Source: Streptomyces sp. ISL-12
GTDB lineage: Bacteria > Actinomycetota > Actinomycetes > Streptomycetales > Streptomycetaceae
Reading direction: 5' to 3'
Assembly (NCBI RefSeq): GCF_018614415.1
Contig: NZ_JAGGOO010000110.1
Location: forward strand, 1-64,000
DNA length: 64,000 nt
This document shows, piece by piece, positions 40,014 to 48,812 of this stretch. The translations under genes and the position numbers were made by a program. Numbering within the stretch: the stretch's first letter is position 1; every line of letters begins with the position of its first letter. The notes beneath the pieces were generated by a model that saw nothing but the letters and a program-made list of their open reading frames with translations, did not search any database and was not told the origin of the DNA.

Positions 40014-41875
40014 GCGCGCTCCGGCTGACCACCGCCCAGGCCCTGGTGCGGTTCCTGGCCGCCCAGTACACCGAACGGGACGGCGTACGGCACCGGCTGA
40101 TCGCCGGGATGTGGGGGATCTTCGGCCACGGCAACGTCGCCGGGATCGGCCAGGCCCTCGTCGAGTACGCCGGCGTCATGCCGTACCACCAGGGCCGCAG
40201 CGAACAGGCCATGGTGCACGCGGCGGTGGGCCACGCCCGGCAGCTCGACCGCCTCTCCGCGCAGGCCGTCACCACGTCGATCGGCCCCGGCGCCACCAAC
40301 CTGGTCACCGGCGCCGCCCTGGCCACCGTCAACCGCCTGCCGGTGCTGCTGCTCCCCGGCGACTACTTCGCCGCCCACCCCGCCGACCCACTGCTCCAGC
40401 AGCTCGAACACCCGTCGGCGGCGGATGTGTCGGTCAACGACACCCTGCGCCCCGTCTCCCGCTTCTTCGACCGGATCACCCGCCCCGAGGCGCTGATCCC
40501 CTCCGCGCTGAACGCGATGCGGGTCCTCGCGGACCCCGCCGAGACCGGCGCCGTGACCCTGGCGCTGCCGCAGGACGTGCAGGCGGAGGCGGCCGACTGG
40601 CCCGAGGAGTTCTTCGCCGACCGCGTCTGGCGGGTACGGCGCCCCGCGCCCGACCCGGCGGAACTGGCCGACGCCGCGGCGGCGATCCGCTCCGCCGCCC
40701 GTCCGCTGATCGTCGCGGGCGGCGGCGTCCACCACAGCGAGGCGCAGGAGGCGTTGCGCGAACTGGCCGACGCCACCGGCATTCCCGTCGCCTCCACCCA
40801 GGCCGGCAAGGGCTCGCTGCGCCACGACCACCCGGCCGACGTCGGCGGCATCGGGCACACCGGCACCGCGGTCGCCGACGCCCTGGCCCGCGCCGCCGAC
40901 CTGGTGATCGGCGTCGGCACCCGCTACAGCGACTTCACCACCGCCTCCGGCACCCTCTTCCAGCACCCGGACGTCCGTTTCCTCAACCTCAACATCACCG
41001 CCTTCGACGCCCACAAGCTCGCCGCCCGCACCCTGGTCTGCGACGCGCGCACCGGCCTGCGGGCGCTCACCGACGCCCTCGCCGGCCACCGCGTGGACGA
41101 CGCCTACGCGGCCGGGTACCGCGCCGGCAAGGAACGCTGGGAGCGGGTCGTCGAGGCCGCCCTGCGCGCCGGGGACGACAGCGCCGTACCGACCCAGACG
41201 CAGGTGATCGGCGCGCTGGACGAGGTCGTCGGCGACACGGACGTGGTGATCAACGCGGCCGGCTCGCTCCCCGGCGACCTGCACAGACTGTGGCGGGCCC
41301 GGTCCCCGCGCCAGTACCACCTGGAGTACGGCTACTCCTGCATGGGCTACGAGATCCCGGCCGCCCTCGGCGTCCAGCAGGCCGCGCCGGGCACCCCGGT
41401 GTGGGCGCTGGTCGGCGACGGCACGTATCTGATGAACCCGACGGAGATCGTCACGGCCGTGCAGGAGGACCTCCCCGTCAAGCTGGTCCTGCTGCAGAAC
41501 CACGGCTACGCCTCCATCGGCGGCCTGTCCGAGTCGGTGGGCGCGGAGCGGTTCGGCACGGCGTACCGCCACCGGGCCGCCGACGGTTCGTTCACCGGCG
41601 ATCCGCTGCCCGTGGACCTCGCCGCCAACGCGGCCAGCCTCGGGATGGACGTCCTGCGCCCCAAGACCGTGGGCGAGCTGCGCGCGGCGCTGGCCGCGGC
41701 CCGCGCCGCGTCCCGGCCGACCTGCGTGTACGTCGAGACCGACCCGGCACCGACCGCCCCCGGGGCGGAGGCGTGGTGGGACGTGCCGGTGGCCGAGGTG
41801 TCCGCGCGGCCGGCCGCCACGGAGGCGCGGGCGGCCTACGACCGGGCGCGCGCGGACCGCCGCCGCCACCTGTGA
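40010..41875 (+). CDS. iolD: 3D-(3,5/4)-trihydroxycyclohexane-1,2-dione acylhydrolase
   Basis: 621 residues of the TPP-enzyme superfamily. The N-terminal PYR domain has RSEQAMVHAAVG with the catalytic Glu, a middle NAD/FAD-like domain follows, and the PP domain has EYGYSCMGYEIPAALG and VGDGTYLMNPTE (cofactor GDG). Typical IolD features include KLVLLQNHGYASIGGLSESVG. It opens the ring of the trihydroxycyclohexanedione to 5-deoxy-glucuronate. Last gene of the operon, 34 bp from the convergent IclR gene. The pathway enzymes IolA and the IolC kinase are not in this window. Confidence 0.92.
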   Translation: MSALRLTTAQALVRFLAAQYTERDGVRHRLIAGMWGIFGHGNVAGIGQALVEYAGVMPYHQGRSEQAMVHAAVGHARQLDRLSAQAVTTSIGPGATNLVTGAALATVNRLPVLLLPGDYFAAHPADPLLQQLEHPSAADVSVNDTLRPVSRFFDRITRPEALIPSALNAMRVLADPAETGAVTLALPQDVQAEAADWPEEFFADRVWRVRRPAPDPAELADAAAAIRSAARPLIVAGGGVHHSEAQEALRELADATGIPVASTQAGKGSLRHDHPADVGGIGHTGTAVADALARAADLVIGVGTRYSDFTTASGTLFQHPDVRFLNLNITAFDAHKLAARTLVCDARTGLRALTDALAGHRVDDAYAAGYRAGKERWERVVEAALRAGDDSAVPTQTQVIGALDEVVGDTDVVINAAGSLPGDLHRLWRARSPRQYHLEYGYSCMGYEIPAALGVQQAAPGTPVWALVGDGTYLMNPTEIVTAVQEDLPVKLVLLQNHGYASIGGLSESVGAERFGTAYRHRAADGSFTGDPLPVDLAANAASLGMDVLRPKTVGELRAALAAARAASRPTCVYVETDPAPTAPGAEAWWDVPVAEVSARPAATEARAAYDRARADRRRHL

Positions 41876-41909
41876 CCGCCGTGACCCGCACCGCGGCGGC
41901 GGAGGCGGA

Positions 41910-42731
41910 TCAGCCCCCGTCGGCCAGTCGCTGCTCGATGGCGTCGGCGGTGTCGAGCAGGGCGCGCGCGACGCTGCGCAGGTCCCTGGTGTTCACCGTG
42001 TCGCCCAGCACCACCGCGGCGACCGGTCCGGCCTTGCCGAGCCGGACCGGGGCGGCCAGTTCGACCAGGTCGGGGATGGTCTCGCTGCGGGCGTAGGACA
42101 GCCCGGTGCGCCGGATGCGCTCGAACTCGCGGCGCATCGCCTCCGTCCGGGCCCGGGTCATGCCGGTGCCGGCCGTCGCCGTGCCGAAGAGGTCCGCCGG
42201 GTTCCGCTGGGACATGGCGAGCAGGAGCTTGCCCGCCGCCGAGCCGTACGCCGGGACCGGCTGGCGCAGCGCCATCGCGAGCCGGACGTGCTCCTGCCCG
42301 TAGAGGGTCCCGACGTGCTGGACCTTCGTCCCCGACAGGGTGCCGAGGCTGACGATCCGGTTGGTGAGCTGGAACAGTTCGAGCAAGAAGGGGGTGACCG
42401 GGTAACTGAGGCGCTGCACCCCGGCGGGGCCGCCCGTCGCCGCCAGCCGGGACAGATAGGTGCCGATCTCGTAGGACTTGGACTCCCGGCGGACGGCGAG
42501 ACCGATGTCGGTGAGCGCCTGCATCAGGCGGTGCAGCGTCGACTTCGGCAGGTTCACCAGCCGTGACAGTTCCGACAGGGTCAGTGGCCGGGACGCCTCG
42601 GCCAGTGCCTCCAGTACGGTGAGCGCCTTGCGCAGCGGGCCTCCCACGGACGCGGGCGCGGCCGTCCGCAGCTCCGTGCCGACGGCCGCCGCCGGGCACG
42701 ACGCCTGATACGGATGTCGTTCACCGTCCAC
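41910..42731 (-). CDS. IclR-family transcriptional regulator
   Basis: 273 residues. The winged helix spans about 32-90 (LTLSELSRLVNLPKSTLHRLMQAL), the IclR effector domain follows (VSLGTLSGTKVQHVGTLYGQ, AYGSAAGKLLLA, GLSYARSETIPDLVELAAPV). GTG 42731 has GGGGAG 8 nt upstream. It is convergent with iolD and could regulate the inositol genes, but it also faces the terpenoid cluster across the 212-bp gap at 42732-42943. No operator was identified. Confidence 0.85.
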   Translation of the reverse strand: MDGERHPYQASCPAAAVGTELRTAAPASVGGPLRKALTVLEALAEASRPLTLSELSRLVNLPKSTLHRLMQALTDIGLAVRRESKSYEIGTYLSRLAATGGPAGVQRLSYPVTPFLLELFQLTNRIVSLGTLSGTKVQHVGTLYGQEHVRLAMALRQPVPAYGSAAGKLLLAMSQRNPADLFGTATAGTGMTRARTEAMRREFERIRRTGLSYARSETIPDLVELAAPVRLGKAGPVAAVVLGDTVNTRDLRSVARALLDTADAIEQRLADGG

Positions 42732-42820
42732 CCGGATGCTCCCCTCGCCGAGGCACGCACGAACCGGTGTCCATGCCTACCCGCGCGCCGCGGGCGGGCT
42801 CAAGGCCGGCCGGGGTTGCT

Positions 42821-42830
42821 GTCCCCAGGG
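42821..42830. promoter_or_regulatory. GTCCCCAGGG motif upstream of the ispH-dxs-ispG operon
   Basis: The 10-mer GTCCCCAGGG lies about 115 bp upstream of the IspH start and is repeated exactly at 57990-57999 upstream of the second prenyl synthase. Both are promoter regions of the terpenoid cluster, so it may be a box for one of the LuxR-type regulators. An inverted GGTTGCT/AGCAACC pair (42814-42820, 42875-42881) also frames this region. Confidence 0.35.
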
Positions 42831-42930
42831 TGCTCGGGATCGGGCCCTTTTGTCGGCCGGTGGCCCGGCGCGGGAGCAACCACCGTTCCGGAAACTGGAA
42901 ACGGCCGTAGAACCGCTGCCGTGCCGTCCC

Positions 42931-42943
42931 TACTGTCCCGATC
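42931..42943 (+). promoter_or_regulatory. Putative -10 TACTGT for leaderless ispH start
   Basis: TACTGT (42931-42936) is 7 nt before the IspH ATG, and no ribosome site is present, consistent with a leaderless transcript. A matching TACTGTnnCG arrangement precedes the large regulator start at 61072. A convincing -35 was not found. Confidence 0.4.
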
Positions 42944-43942
42944 ATGGCTGATGTGAGCTCGTACGAGTACGCGGGGGACGGCGTCGCCCGCCGAGTCCTG
43001 CTGGCCGGCCCCCGTTCCTTCTGCGCGGGTGTCGAGAGGGCCATCGAGATCGTGGAGCGGGCTCTGGAGCAGCGGGGCGCCCCGGTCTACGTCCGCAAGC
43101 AGATCGTGCACAACGTCACCGTCGTCGACGACCTCGCGCGGCGCGGCGCGGTCTTCGTCGAGGAGCTGGACGAGGTGCCCGACGAGGCGACGGTGGTGTT
43201 CTCCGCGCACGGGGTCTCCCCCGCCGTGCGCCGGGAGGCGGACCGGCGCGGCCTCGACGTCATCGACGGAACCTGCCCCCTGGTCGCCAAGGTGCACGCC
43301 GAGGCACGCCGGTTCGCGGCCCGCGGCGACACGGTCGTGCTCGTCGGCCATGCCGGGCACGAGGAGGTCGAGGGCACGCTCGGTGAGGCACCGGAGTCGA
43401 TGGTGCTGGTCTCGACACCCGACGAGGTCCAGGACCTGCCGCCCGACGTCGGGCAGCTCTCCTACCTGACCCAGACCACGCTCGCGGTCGACGAGACCGC
43501 CGAGGTCGTCGGCGCGCTGAAGGACAGGTTCCCGCAGTTGCAGGAACCTCCCACGGACGACATCTGTTACGCCACCACCAACCGGCAGGCCGCGCTCAAG
43601 GCAATCGTCGAGGAGTCCGACCTCGTCCTGGTCGTCGGTTCGGAGAACTCCTCCAACTCGGTACGGCTGGTGGAACTCGCGCGCCGCGAGGGCACCCGCG
43701 CCGAGCTGATCGACCGGGCCGACGACATCCGGCCGCAGTGGCTGACGGACGTGCGCACGGTCGGGCTCACGGCCGGCGCCTCGGCGCCGCCCGCCCTGGT
43801 CACCGAGGTCGTGGACCGGCTGGGCACCTTCGGTCCGGTCCAGGTCGAGGAGCGCGAGATCGCCCGCGAGACGGTGAGTTTCGACCTGCCCTCGCCGGTA
43901 CGCCGCACCACGCGGCGGACGGCGGACGGGCGTTCCAGCTGA
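42944..43942 (+). CDS. ispH: 4-hydroxy-3-methylbut-2-enyl diphosphate reductase
   Basis: 332 residues, LytB/IspH family. It reduces HMBPP to IPP and DMAPP, the last MEP step, with a [4Fe-4S] cluster. The three cluster Cys are kept: Cys27 in SFCAGV, Cys111 in DGTCPLV and Cys208 in DDICYATTNRQ. GHAGHEEVEGT holds the catalytic His/Glu. The N-terminal motif is PRSFCAGV where most members have PRGFCAGV. The lack of a ribosome site suggests leaderless translation. It heads an operon with dxs (12 bp gap) and ispG, an extra copy set for specialised isoprenoid supply. Confidence 0.92.
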   Translation: MADVSSYEYAGDGVARRVLLAGPRSFCAGVERAIEIVERALEQRGAPVYVRKQIVHNVTVVDDLARRGAVFVEELDEVPDEATVVFSAHGVSPAVRREADRRGLDVIDGTCPLVAKVHAEARRFAARGDTVVLVGHAGHEEVEGTLGEAPESMVLVSTPDEVQDLPPDVGQLSYLTQTTLAVDETAEVVGALKDRFPQLQEPPTDDICYATTNRQAALKAIVEESDLVLVVGSENSSNSVRLVELARREGTRAELIDRADDIRPQWLTDVRTVGLTAGASAPPALVTEVVDRLGTFGPVQVEEREIARETVSFDLPSPVRRTTRRTADGRSS

Positions 43943-43954
43943 GCGAGGAGAGAC

Positions 43955-45769
43955 GTGTCATCGAGTGTGCTCGGCCGGATCACCGGTCCGCGGGAGCTCA
44001 AGGAACTGCCTCCCGAGCAGTTGCCCGAACTGGCGCGTGAGATCAGGGAGTTCCTGGTCGACAAGGTCTGCGCCACCGGAGGACACCTCGGTCCCAACCT
44101 CGGCGTGGTGGAGCTGACCATCGCGCTGCACCGGGTCTTCGACTCGCCGACGGACCGCATCGTCTTCGACACCGGCCACCAGTCCTACGTCCACAAGATC
44201 CTCACCGGCCGGCAGGCCGCCTTCGACACGCTCCGCGCGACGGGCGGACTGTCCGGCTATCCGCTGCGCGCGGAGTCCCCGCACGACCTGGTGGAGAACT
44301 CGCACGCCTCCACGGCCCTGTCCTACGCCGACGGCCTGGCCAAGGCACAGCGGCTGCTCGGCGAGGAGCACCGCCGGGTGGTCGCGGTCATCGGGGACGG
44401 CGCGCTGACCGGCGGCATGGCCTGGGAGGCCATGAACAACCTCGGCAGCGGCAAGCGGCCGGTGGTGGTGGTCCTCAACGACAACGGCCGCTCCTACGAC
44501 CCCACGGTCGGCGGGCTGGCCGAGCACCTGGCGGAGCTGCGGGGCGGCAGGCCCCCGAGCCCGACCCTGTTCGAGACGCTCGGCTTCGCCTACCTCGGCC
44601 CGGTGGACGGGCACGACATCGGCGCCGTCGAACTGGCCTGCCAGCTGGCGAAGAACCTGGACCAGCCGGTCGTGGTGCACTGTGTCACCGACAAGGGCCG
44701 CGGTTACGCCCCGGCCGAGAACGACGAGGCCGACCGCATGCACGGCATCGGTGTCCTCGACCCGGCCACGGGACGGCCGCGGGGCGGTTCGTCGCCCAGC
44801 TGGACCGGCGCGTTCGGCGCGGAGCTGGAGCGGCTCGCCGCCGAGCGGCCCGACGTCGTCGCGCTGACGGCCGCGATGCTGCGCCCGGTCGGTCTGCACG
44901 GGTTCGCCCGGCGGTTCCCGGACCGGGTGTTCGACGTGGGCATCGCCGAGCAGCACGCGGTCACCAGCGCCGCGGGGCTGGCGATGGGCGGCCTGCACCC
45001 GGTGGTCTGCCTCTACGCCACCTTCCTCAACCGCGCCCTCGACCAGATCATGATGGACGTGGCCCTGCACCGCCTGCCGGTGACGTTCGTGCTGGACCGC
45101 GCGGGGGTCACCGGCCCCGACGGGCCCAGCCACCACGGCATGTGGGACCTCGCCCTGCTGGGCGCGGTGCCCGGGATGCGGGTGGCGGCGCCGCGCGACA
45201 CCGTCCGGCTCGCCGAACTGCTGGGCGAGGCGCTGGCCGTCGACGACGGTCCCACCGCGCTGCGGTTCCCCAAGGGCGGTGCCGGTCCGGAGATCCCCGC
45301 GCTGACCCGGATGGAGGGCGTGGACATCCTGCACCGCACCCGGTCCCGGCCGCTCGACGTCCTGCTGGTCTCCACCGGCGTCCTCGCCGCCCCCGCGCTG
45401 GAGGCGGCGGAGCTGCTGGCCGATGAGGGCGTCGGGGTGACCGTCGTCGACCCGCGCTGGGTGCTGCCGGCCAGTCCCGCCCTGACCCATCTGGCGTCCC
45501 GGCACCGGATCGCGCTCTGTGTCGAGGACGGGGTGCGCGTCGGCGGCGTGGGCGCCGCGCTGGCCCAGGCCTGCGCCGAGGCCCGGGTCGGCACCCCGGT
45601 GCACGCGCTGGGACTGCCCCGGGAGTTCCTGGACCACGGTGAACGGCCGGCCGTCCTCGCCGAACACGGCCTCACCGCGCGTTCCGTCGCGGAGACCGCG
45701 CTCGCCCTGCACGGCGCCGTCGCGGCGACACACCCATCAGCACCCCTTTCGGAAAGGACACCGCGGTGA
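43955..45769 (+). CDS. dxs: 1-deoxy-D-xylulose-5-phosphate synthase
   Basis: 604 residues, somewhat short for DXS (about 620-640) but full in motifs. His44 is in TGGHLGPNLG, His75/His80 in FDTGHQSYVHK. The TPP motif GDGALTGGMAWEAMNN, the DGHD before the central domain, and FDVGIAEQHAVT follow. It condenses pyruvate and glyceraldehyde-3-phosphate, the entry step of the MEP pathway. GTG 43955 has GAGGAG 6 nt upstream. Its stop overlaps ispG by 4 bp. The nearby prenyl synthases and cyclase show that it boosts precursor supply for the cluster. Confidence 0.92.
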   Translation: MSSSVLGRITGPRELKELPPEQLPELAREIREFLVDKVCATGGHLGPNLGVVELTIALHRVFDSPTDRIVFDTGHQSYVHKILTGRQAAFDTLRATGGLSGYPLRAESPHDLVENSHASTALSYADGLAKAQRLLGEEHRRVVAVIGDGALTGGMAWEAMNNLGSGKRPVVVVLNDNGRSYDPTVGGLAEHLAELRGGRPPSPTLFETLGFAYLGPVDGHDIGAVELACQLAKNLDQPVVVHCVTDKGRGYAPAENDEADRMHGIGVLDPATGRPRGGSSPSWTGAFGAELERLAAERPDVVALTAAMLRPVGLHGFARRFPDRVFDVGIAEQHAVTSAAGLAMGGLHPVVCLYATFLNRALDQIMMDVALHRLPVTFVLDRAGVTGPDGPSHHGMWDLALLGAVPGMRVAAPRDTVRLAELLGEALAVDDGPTALRFPKGGAGPEIPALTRMEGVDILHRTRSRPLDVLLVSTGVLAAPALEAAELLADEGVGVTVVDPRWVLPASPALTHLASRHRIALCVEDGVRVGGVGAALAQACAEARVGTPVHALGLPREFLDHGERPAVLAEHGLTARSVAETALALHGAVAATHPSAPLSERTPR

Positions 45770-46917
45770 CCCAGGTCGCGCTCGGTATGCCCGCTCTGCC
45801 ACCTGCCACCCTCGCCGAACGCCGGCCCACCCGTCAGCTGCGGGTGGGATCGGTCGGGGTGGGCAGCGAGCACCCCGTCTCGGTGCAGTCGATGACCACG
45901 ACCGTGACGGCCGACGTCAACGCCACCCTCCAGCAGATCGCCGAACTCACCGCCGCCGGCTGCGACATCGTCCGCGTCGCCTGCCCGAGCGCCGACGACG
46001 CCGAGGCGCTGCCCGCGATCGCCGCGAAGTCCAAGATCCCGGTCATCGCCGACATCCACTTCCAGCCGAAGTACGTCTTCGCGGCCATCGAGGCCGGGTG
46101 CGCCGCGGTGCGGGTGAACCCGGGCAACATCAAGAAGTTCGACGACAAGGTGGGCGAGATCGCCCGCGCGGCCCGGGACCACGGCACCCCGATCCGGATC
46201 GGGGTGAACGCGGGGTCGCTGGACGCGCGCCTGATGCGCAAGTACGGCAAGGCCACGCCGGAGGCGCTGGCCGAGTCGGCGCTGTGGGAGGCGTCGCTCT
46301 TCGCCGAGCACGGCTTCCACGACCTGAAGATCTCGGTCAAGCACAACGACCCCGTGATCATGATCCGCGCGTACGAGATCCTCGCCGAGAGCTGCGACTA
46401 CCCGCTGCACCTGGGGGTCACCGAGGCGGGGCCGGCGTTCCAGGGCACCATCAAGTCCGCCGTGGCGTTCGGCGCGCTGCTGCGCCAGGGCATCGGCGAC
46501 ACCATCCGGGTGTCCCTGTCCGCCCCGCCGGTGGAGGAGGCCAAGGTCGGCGGGCAGATCCTGCAGTCGCTGAACCTGCGGCCCCGCAAGCTGGAGATCG
46601 TCTCCTGCCCCTCCTGCGGCCGGGCCCAGGTGGACGTCTACAAGCTCGCCGAGGAGGTCACCGCGGGGCTGGAGGGCATGGAGGTGCCGTTGCGGGTCGC
46701 CGTGATGGGGTGCGTGGTCAACGGCCCCGGGGAGGCGCGCGAGGCCGACCTCGGTGTGGCGTCCGGCAACGGCAAGGGGCAGATCTTCGTCAAGGGGAAG
46801 GTCATCAAGACCGTGCCCGAGCACCGGATCGTGGAGACCCTGATCGAGGAGGCCCTGGTCCTCGCCGAGACGATGGAACCGGTCGACGGAGGGTCGGTCT
46901 CGGTCGTCGCCGGCTGA
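45766..46917 (+). CDS. ispG: 4-hydroxy-3-methylbut-2-enyl diphosphate synthase
   Basis: 383 residues, GcpE/IspG family. Cluster Cys are seen in CPSCGRAQVD and in MGCVVNGPGEA. Start motifs PTRQLRVGSVGVGSEHPVSVQSM and GLFAEHGFHDLKISVKHND-like stretches are typical. It converts MEcPP to HMBPP. GTG 45766 overlaps the dxs stop (GTGA). With dxs and ispH it gives the rate-controlling steps of the MEP route in one operon. Confidence 0.93.
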   Translation: MTQVALGMPALPPATLAERRPTRQLRVGSVGVGSEHPVSVQSMTTTVTADVNATLQQIAELTAAGCDIVRVACPSADDAEALPAIAAKSKIPVIADIHFQPKYVFAAIEAGCAAVRVNPGNIKKFDDKVGEIARAARDHGTPIRIGVNAGSLDARLMRKYGKATPEALAESALWEASLFAEHGFHDLKISVKHNDPVIMIRAYEILAESCDYPLHLGVTEAGPAFQGTIKSAVAFGALLRQGIGDTIRVSLSAPPVEEAKVGGQILQSLNLRPRKLEIVSCPSCGRAQVDVYKLAEEVTAGLEGMEVPLRVAVMGCVVNGPGEAREADLGVASGNGKGQIFVKGKVIKTVPEHRIVETLIEEALVLAETMEPVDGGSVSVVAG

Positions 46918-47334
46918 ATGAGGGATTCCCCCTGAAGGAACAGGAACACCGCGCTCCACCGGCTCCCCGAGGTCGGCCTCAGTATCGTTCTTGACATCGT
47001 TTTCCGACTGTCTCGGACCACATCAGGCCACTCTCGGGGAGCTTTGACGTGTTGGCACAGTACGACCCCAAGCCGGACACGCACGAAACACCGGCTGTGC
47101 GGCGAATACCGGCGCTTCAGCGCCAGGACCTCGTCCACGACCCAGGGATGCGCAGCAGGACCACCTGTCCGGGCCCGTCCCGCGGCCGGCTCACCCGGTC
47201 GCGTCGACCTTTCCGGACGTGTTGAGCGGACGACACCGCGAACACCGCGAAACGGCTCAGGAAGTACCACTTCGACGCCTGGCATTCCGACCGGATGTCC
47301 CGGCGAACACGCTGCCTTTCCTGGAGGATCCACC
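46918..47334. other. 417-bp intergenic region before the atypical response regulator
   Basis: No gene is supported here. A TTGACA lies at 46991-46996, but no well-placed -10 is seen. An upstream in-frame extension of the next gene exists from 47044, yet its residues are Thr/Arg/Ser-Gly-rich in the manner of non-coding GC-rich DNA and the ribosome site GGAGGA stands just before ATG 47335. The region may be a long leader or regulatory zone between ispG and the regulator. Confidence 0.4.
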
Positions 47335-47976
47335 ATGACCGCCAACACCACGGTACGTTCGATAAAAGCCCTCGTGCGTGCTCCGGACCCGCTCACGCAA
47401 TCGGCGGTGAGCGGTCATCTCGATTCCGCGCCGAACATCGAGGTGGTTTCGCCGGAACGCCCCGATCCGGTGGATGTCGCCGTGATCGTCGCCGAGCGGA
47501 TGACCGTGGAGGTGACGTCGCTGCTGCGCAAGATCAAGGACACCCTCCGCGTGCCGGTGGTGCTGATCCCGTCCGAGATCGACCGGACCGACCTGTTCAC
47601 CGCGGTGGAGTGCAATGTGGTGGCGGTACTGCCGCGGGTCGCCGCCACCAGCAACCGCATCCAGGAGACGGTGCTGACCGCGGCGGCCGGCGGCGGCGTC
47701 TACCCCACCCAGTTGCTCGGGGAACTGCTGCGGCAGATCGAGCGGATGCAGCGCGAGGTGCTGTCACCGCACGGCCTGCACACCTCCGGACTGACCCCCC
47801 GGGAGATCGATGTGCTGCGGCTGATGTCGGAGGGCCTGGACACCGCCGAGATCGCCGACCGGATGTGCCTGTCGGAACGGGCCGTCAAACGCGTCGTCTT
47901 CGGGGTCACCCGGCGCCTGAACCTGCGCAACCGGCCGCACGCGGTGGCCTACGCGCTGCGCAGCGGCGTCATCTGA
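47335..47976 (+). CDS. Atypical response regulator with LuxR-type HTH
   Basis: 213 residues. The N-terminal half has a receiver-like pattern (IKALVRAPDPLTQSAVSGHL, VPVVLIPSE) but where the phospho-acceptor Asp is expected (DVVLLD) it reads VDVAVIVAERMTV, so the canonical phosphorylation site is missing. The C-terminal half is a LuxR/FixJ HTH (GLTPREIDVLRLMSEGLDTAEIAD, LSERAVKRVVFGVTRRLNL). ATG 47335 has GGAGGA 7 nt upstream. Its 3' end overlaps the convergent membrane cyclase gene by 8 bp. Likely a pathway-specific regulator that responds to ligands or proteins instead of phosphate. Confidence 0.8.
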   Translation: MTANTTVRSIKALVRAPDPLTQSAVSGHLDSAPNIEVVSPERPDPVDVAVIVAERMTVEVTSLLRKIKDTLRVPVVLIPSEIDRTDLFTAVECNVVAVLPRVAATSNRIQETVLTAAAGGGVYPTQLLGELLRQIERMQREVLSPHGLHTSGLTPREIDVLRLMSEGLDTAEIADRMCLSERAVKRVVFGVTRRLNLRNRPHAVAYALRSGVI

Positions 47977-48787
47977 CCGGGCTGCGGCGCTCCTGAGCCC
48001 GCCCGGCACCGGCTTCCGCCGCGTCGGCACCGGCTTCGGCCGGGCCGGGGACGGCGGAGGCGCCGGGGACGGCCGCGGGCGCGCGAGACGCCCACAGCGG
48101 CCGTCCCTCCCGGCGCATCGTCCGGCGCAGCAGCACCACGTAGGCGATGTCCAGGGCGACGTAGGTGGGCACCAGCACTTGGAGCAGGTGGTGGGACGGG
48201 TAGACGACGAAGGCGGTCAGGCCGGCGAAGAGGGAGCCCACGAGTTTGGCGACGGCGAGCTGCATGGACTGCCCCGTGCTGGACCCGCGCCGCTTGAGCA
48301 GCAGCAGGAAGGAGGCGCTCAGCGGCACCTGGATGATCATCCCGGTGTACATGCCGTCCCGGTCGTGGAACTCGTTGGCCCCCACGACGACCATCACCGC
48401 CGCCCACAGCAGCACCCCGGCGAAGCTCCACCGGAAGACCCGCGGGGTGAGCCCGGGATAGTCGCGCGGTCCGTACCGCAGCGCCTGGTAGAGCAGGACG
48501 GCGTTGAACATCACCCACAGGACGTTGATCTGGCGCTGGGTGGGGGTCTGTTCCAGCACGAAGGTCAGGCTGAACTCCCAGGCGAAGTTCACCGCCACCA
48601 GGTAGGCGGGGATGCCCACCCGCCGGTCAGTGAACGCCTGCCGGATGGCCAGGACGTAGGTCAGCAGCCAGCCGGCCGCGGTCGGCCCGGCGAGGGCCCA
48701 GAAGAGCGCGTCCGGTACGTCGGCCGGCCCCTCCGTGACCGGTGCGACCTGCGACATCGGGATGAGAACGGGAGGCAACCAGACCAT
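47969..48787 (-). CDS. Membrane-bound terpene cyclase (Pyr4/DmtA1-like family candidate)
   Basis: 272 residues with about 7 predicted membrane helices and a Pro/Ala-rich C-terminal tail. The sequence VNFAWEFSLTFVL puts Glu71 in a helix, the position of the catalytic Glu of Pyr4/AtmB-type cyclases, and YVALDIAYVV supplies Asp213, which corresponds in placement to their second acid. Bacterial members such as DmtA1 (drimentine) and PlaT2-like proteins of phenalinolactone cyclise terminally protonated or epoxidised polyprenyl chains. Here MEP genes, prenyl synthases and an epoxidase share the cluster. ATG 48787 has AGGA 6 nt upstream. Assigned by motif memory, not alignment. Confidence 0.7.
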   Translation of the reverse strand: MVWLPPVLIPMSQVAPVTEGPADVPDALFWALAGPTAAGWLLTYVLAIRQAFTDRRVGIPAYLVAVNFAWEFSLTFVLEQTPTQRQINVLWVMFNAVLLYQALRYGPRDYPGLTPRVFRWSFAGVLLWAAVMVVVGANEFHDRDGMYTGMIIQVPLSASFLLLLKRRGSSTGQSMQLAVAKLVGSLFAGLTAFVVYPSHHLLQVLVPTYVALDIAYVVLLRRTMRREGRPLWASRAPAAVPGASAVPGPAEAGADAAEAGAGRAQERRSPVR

Positions 48788-48812
48788 GGTGATCCTTGGG
48801 TTGGTGGGTGGG

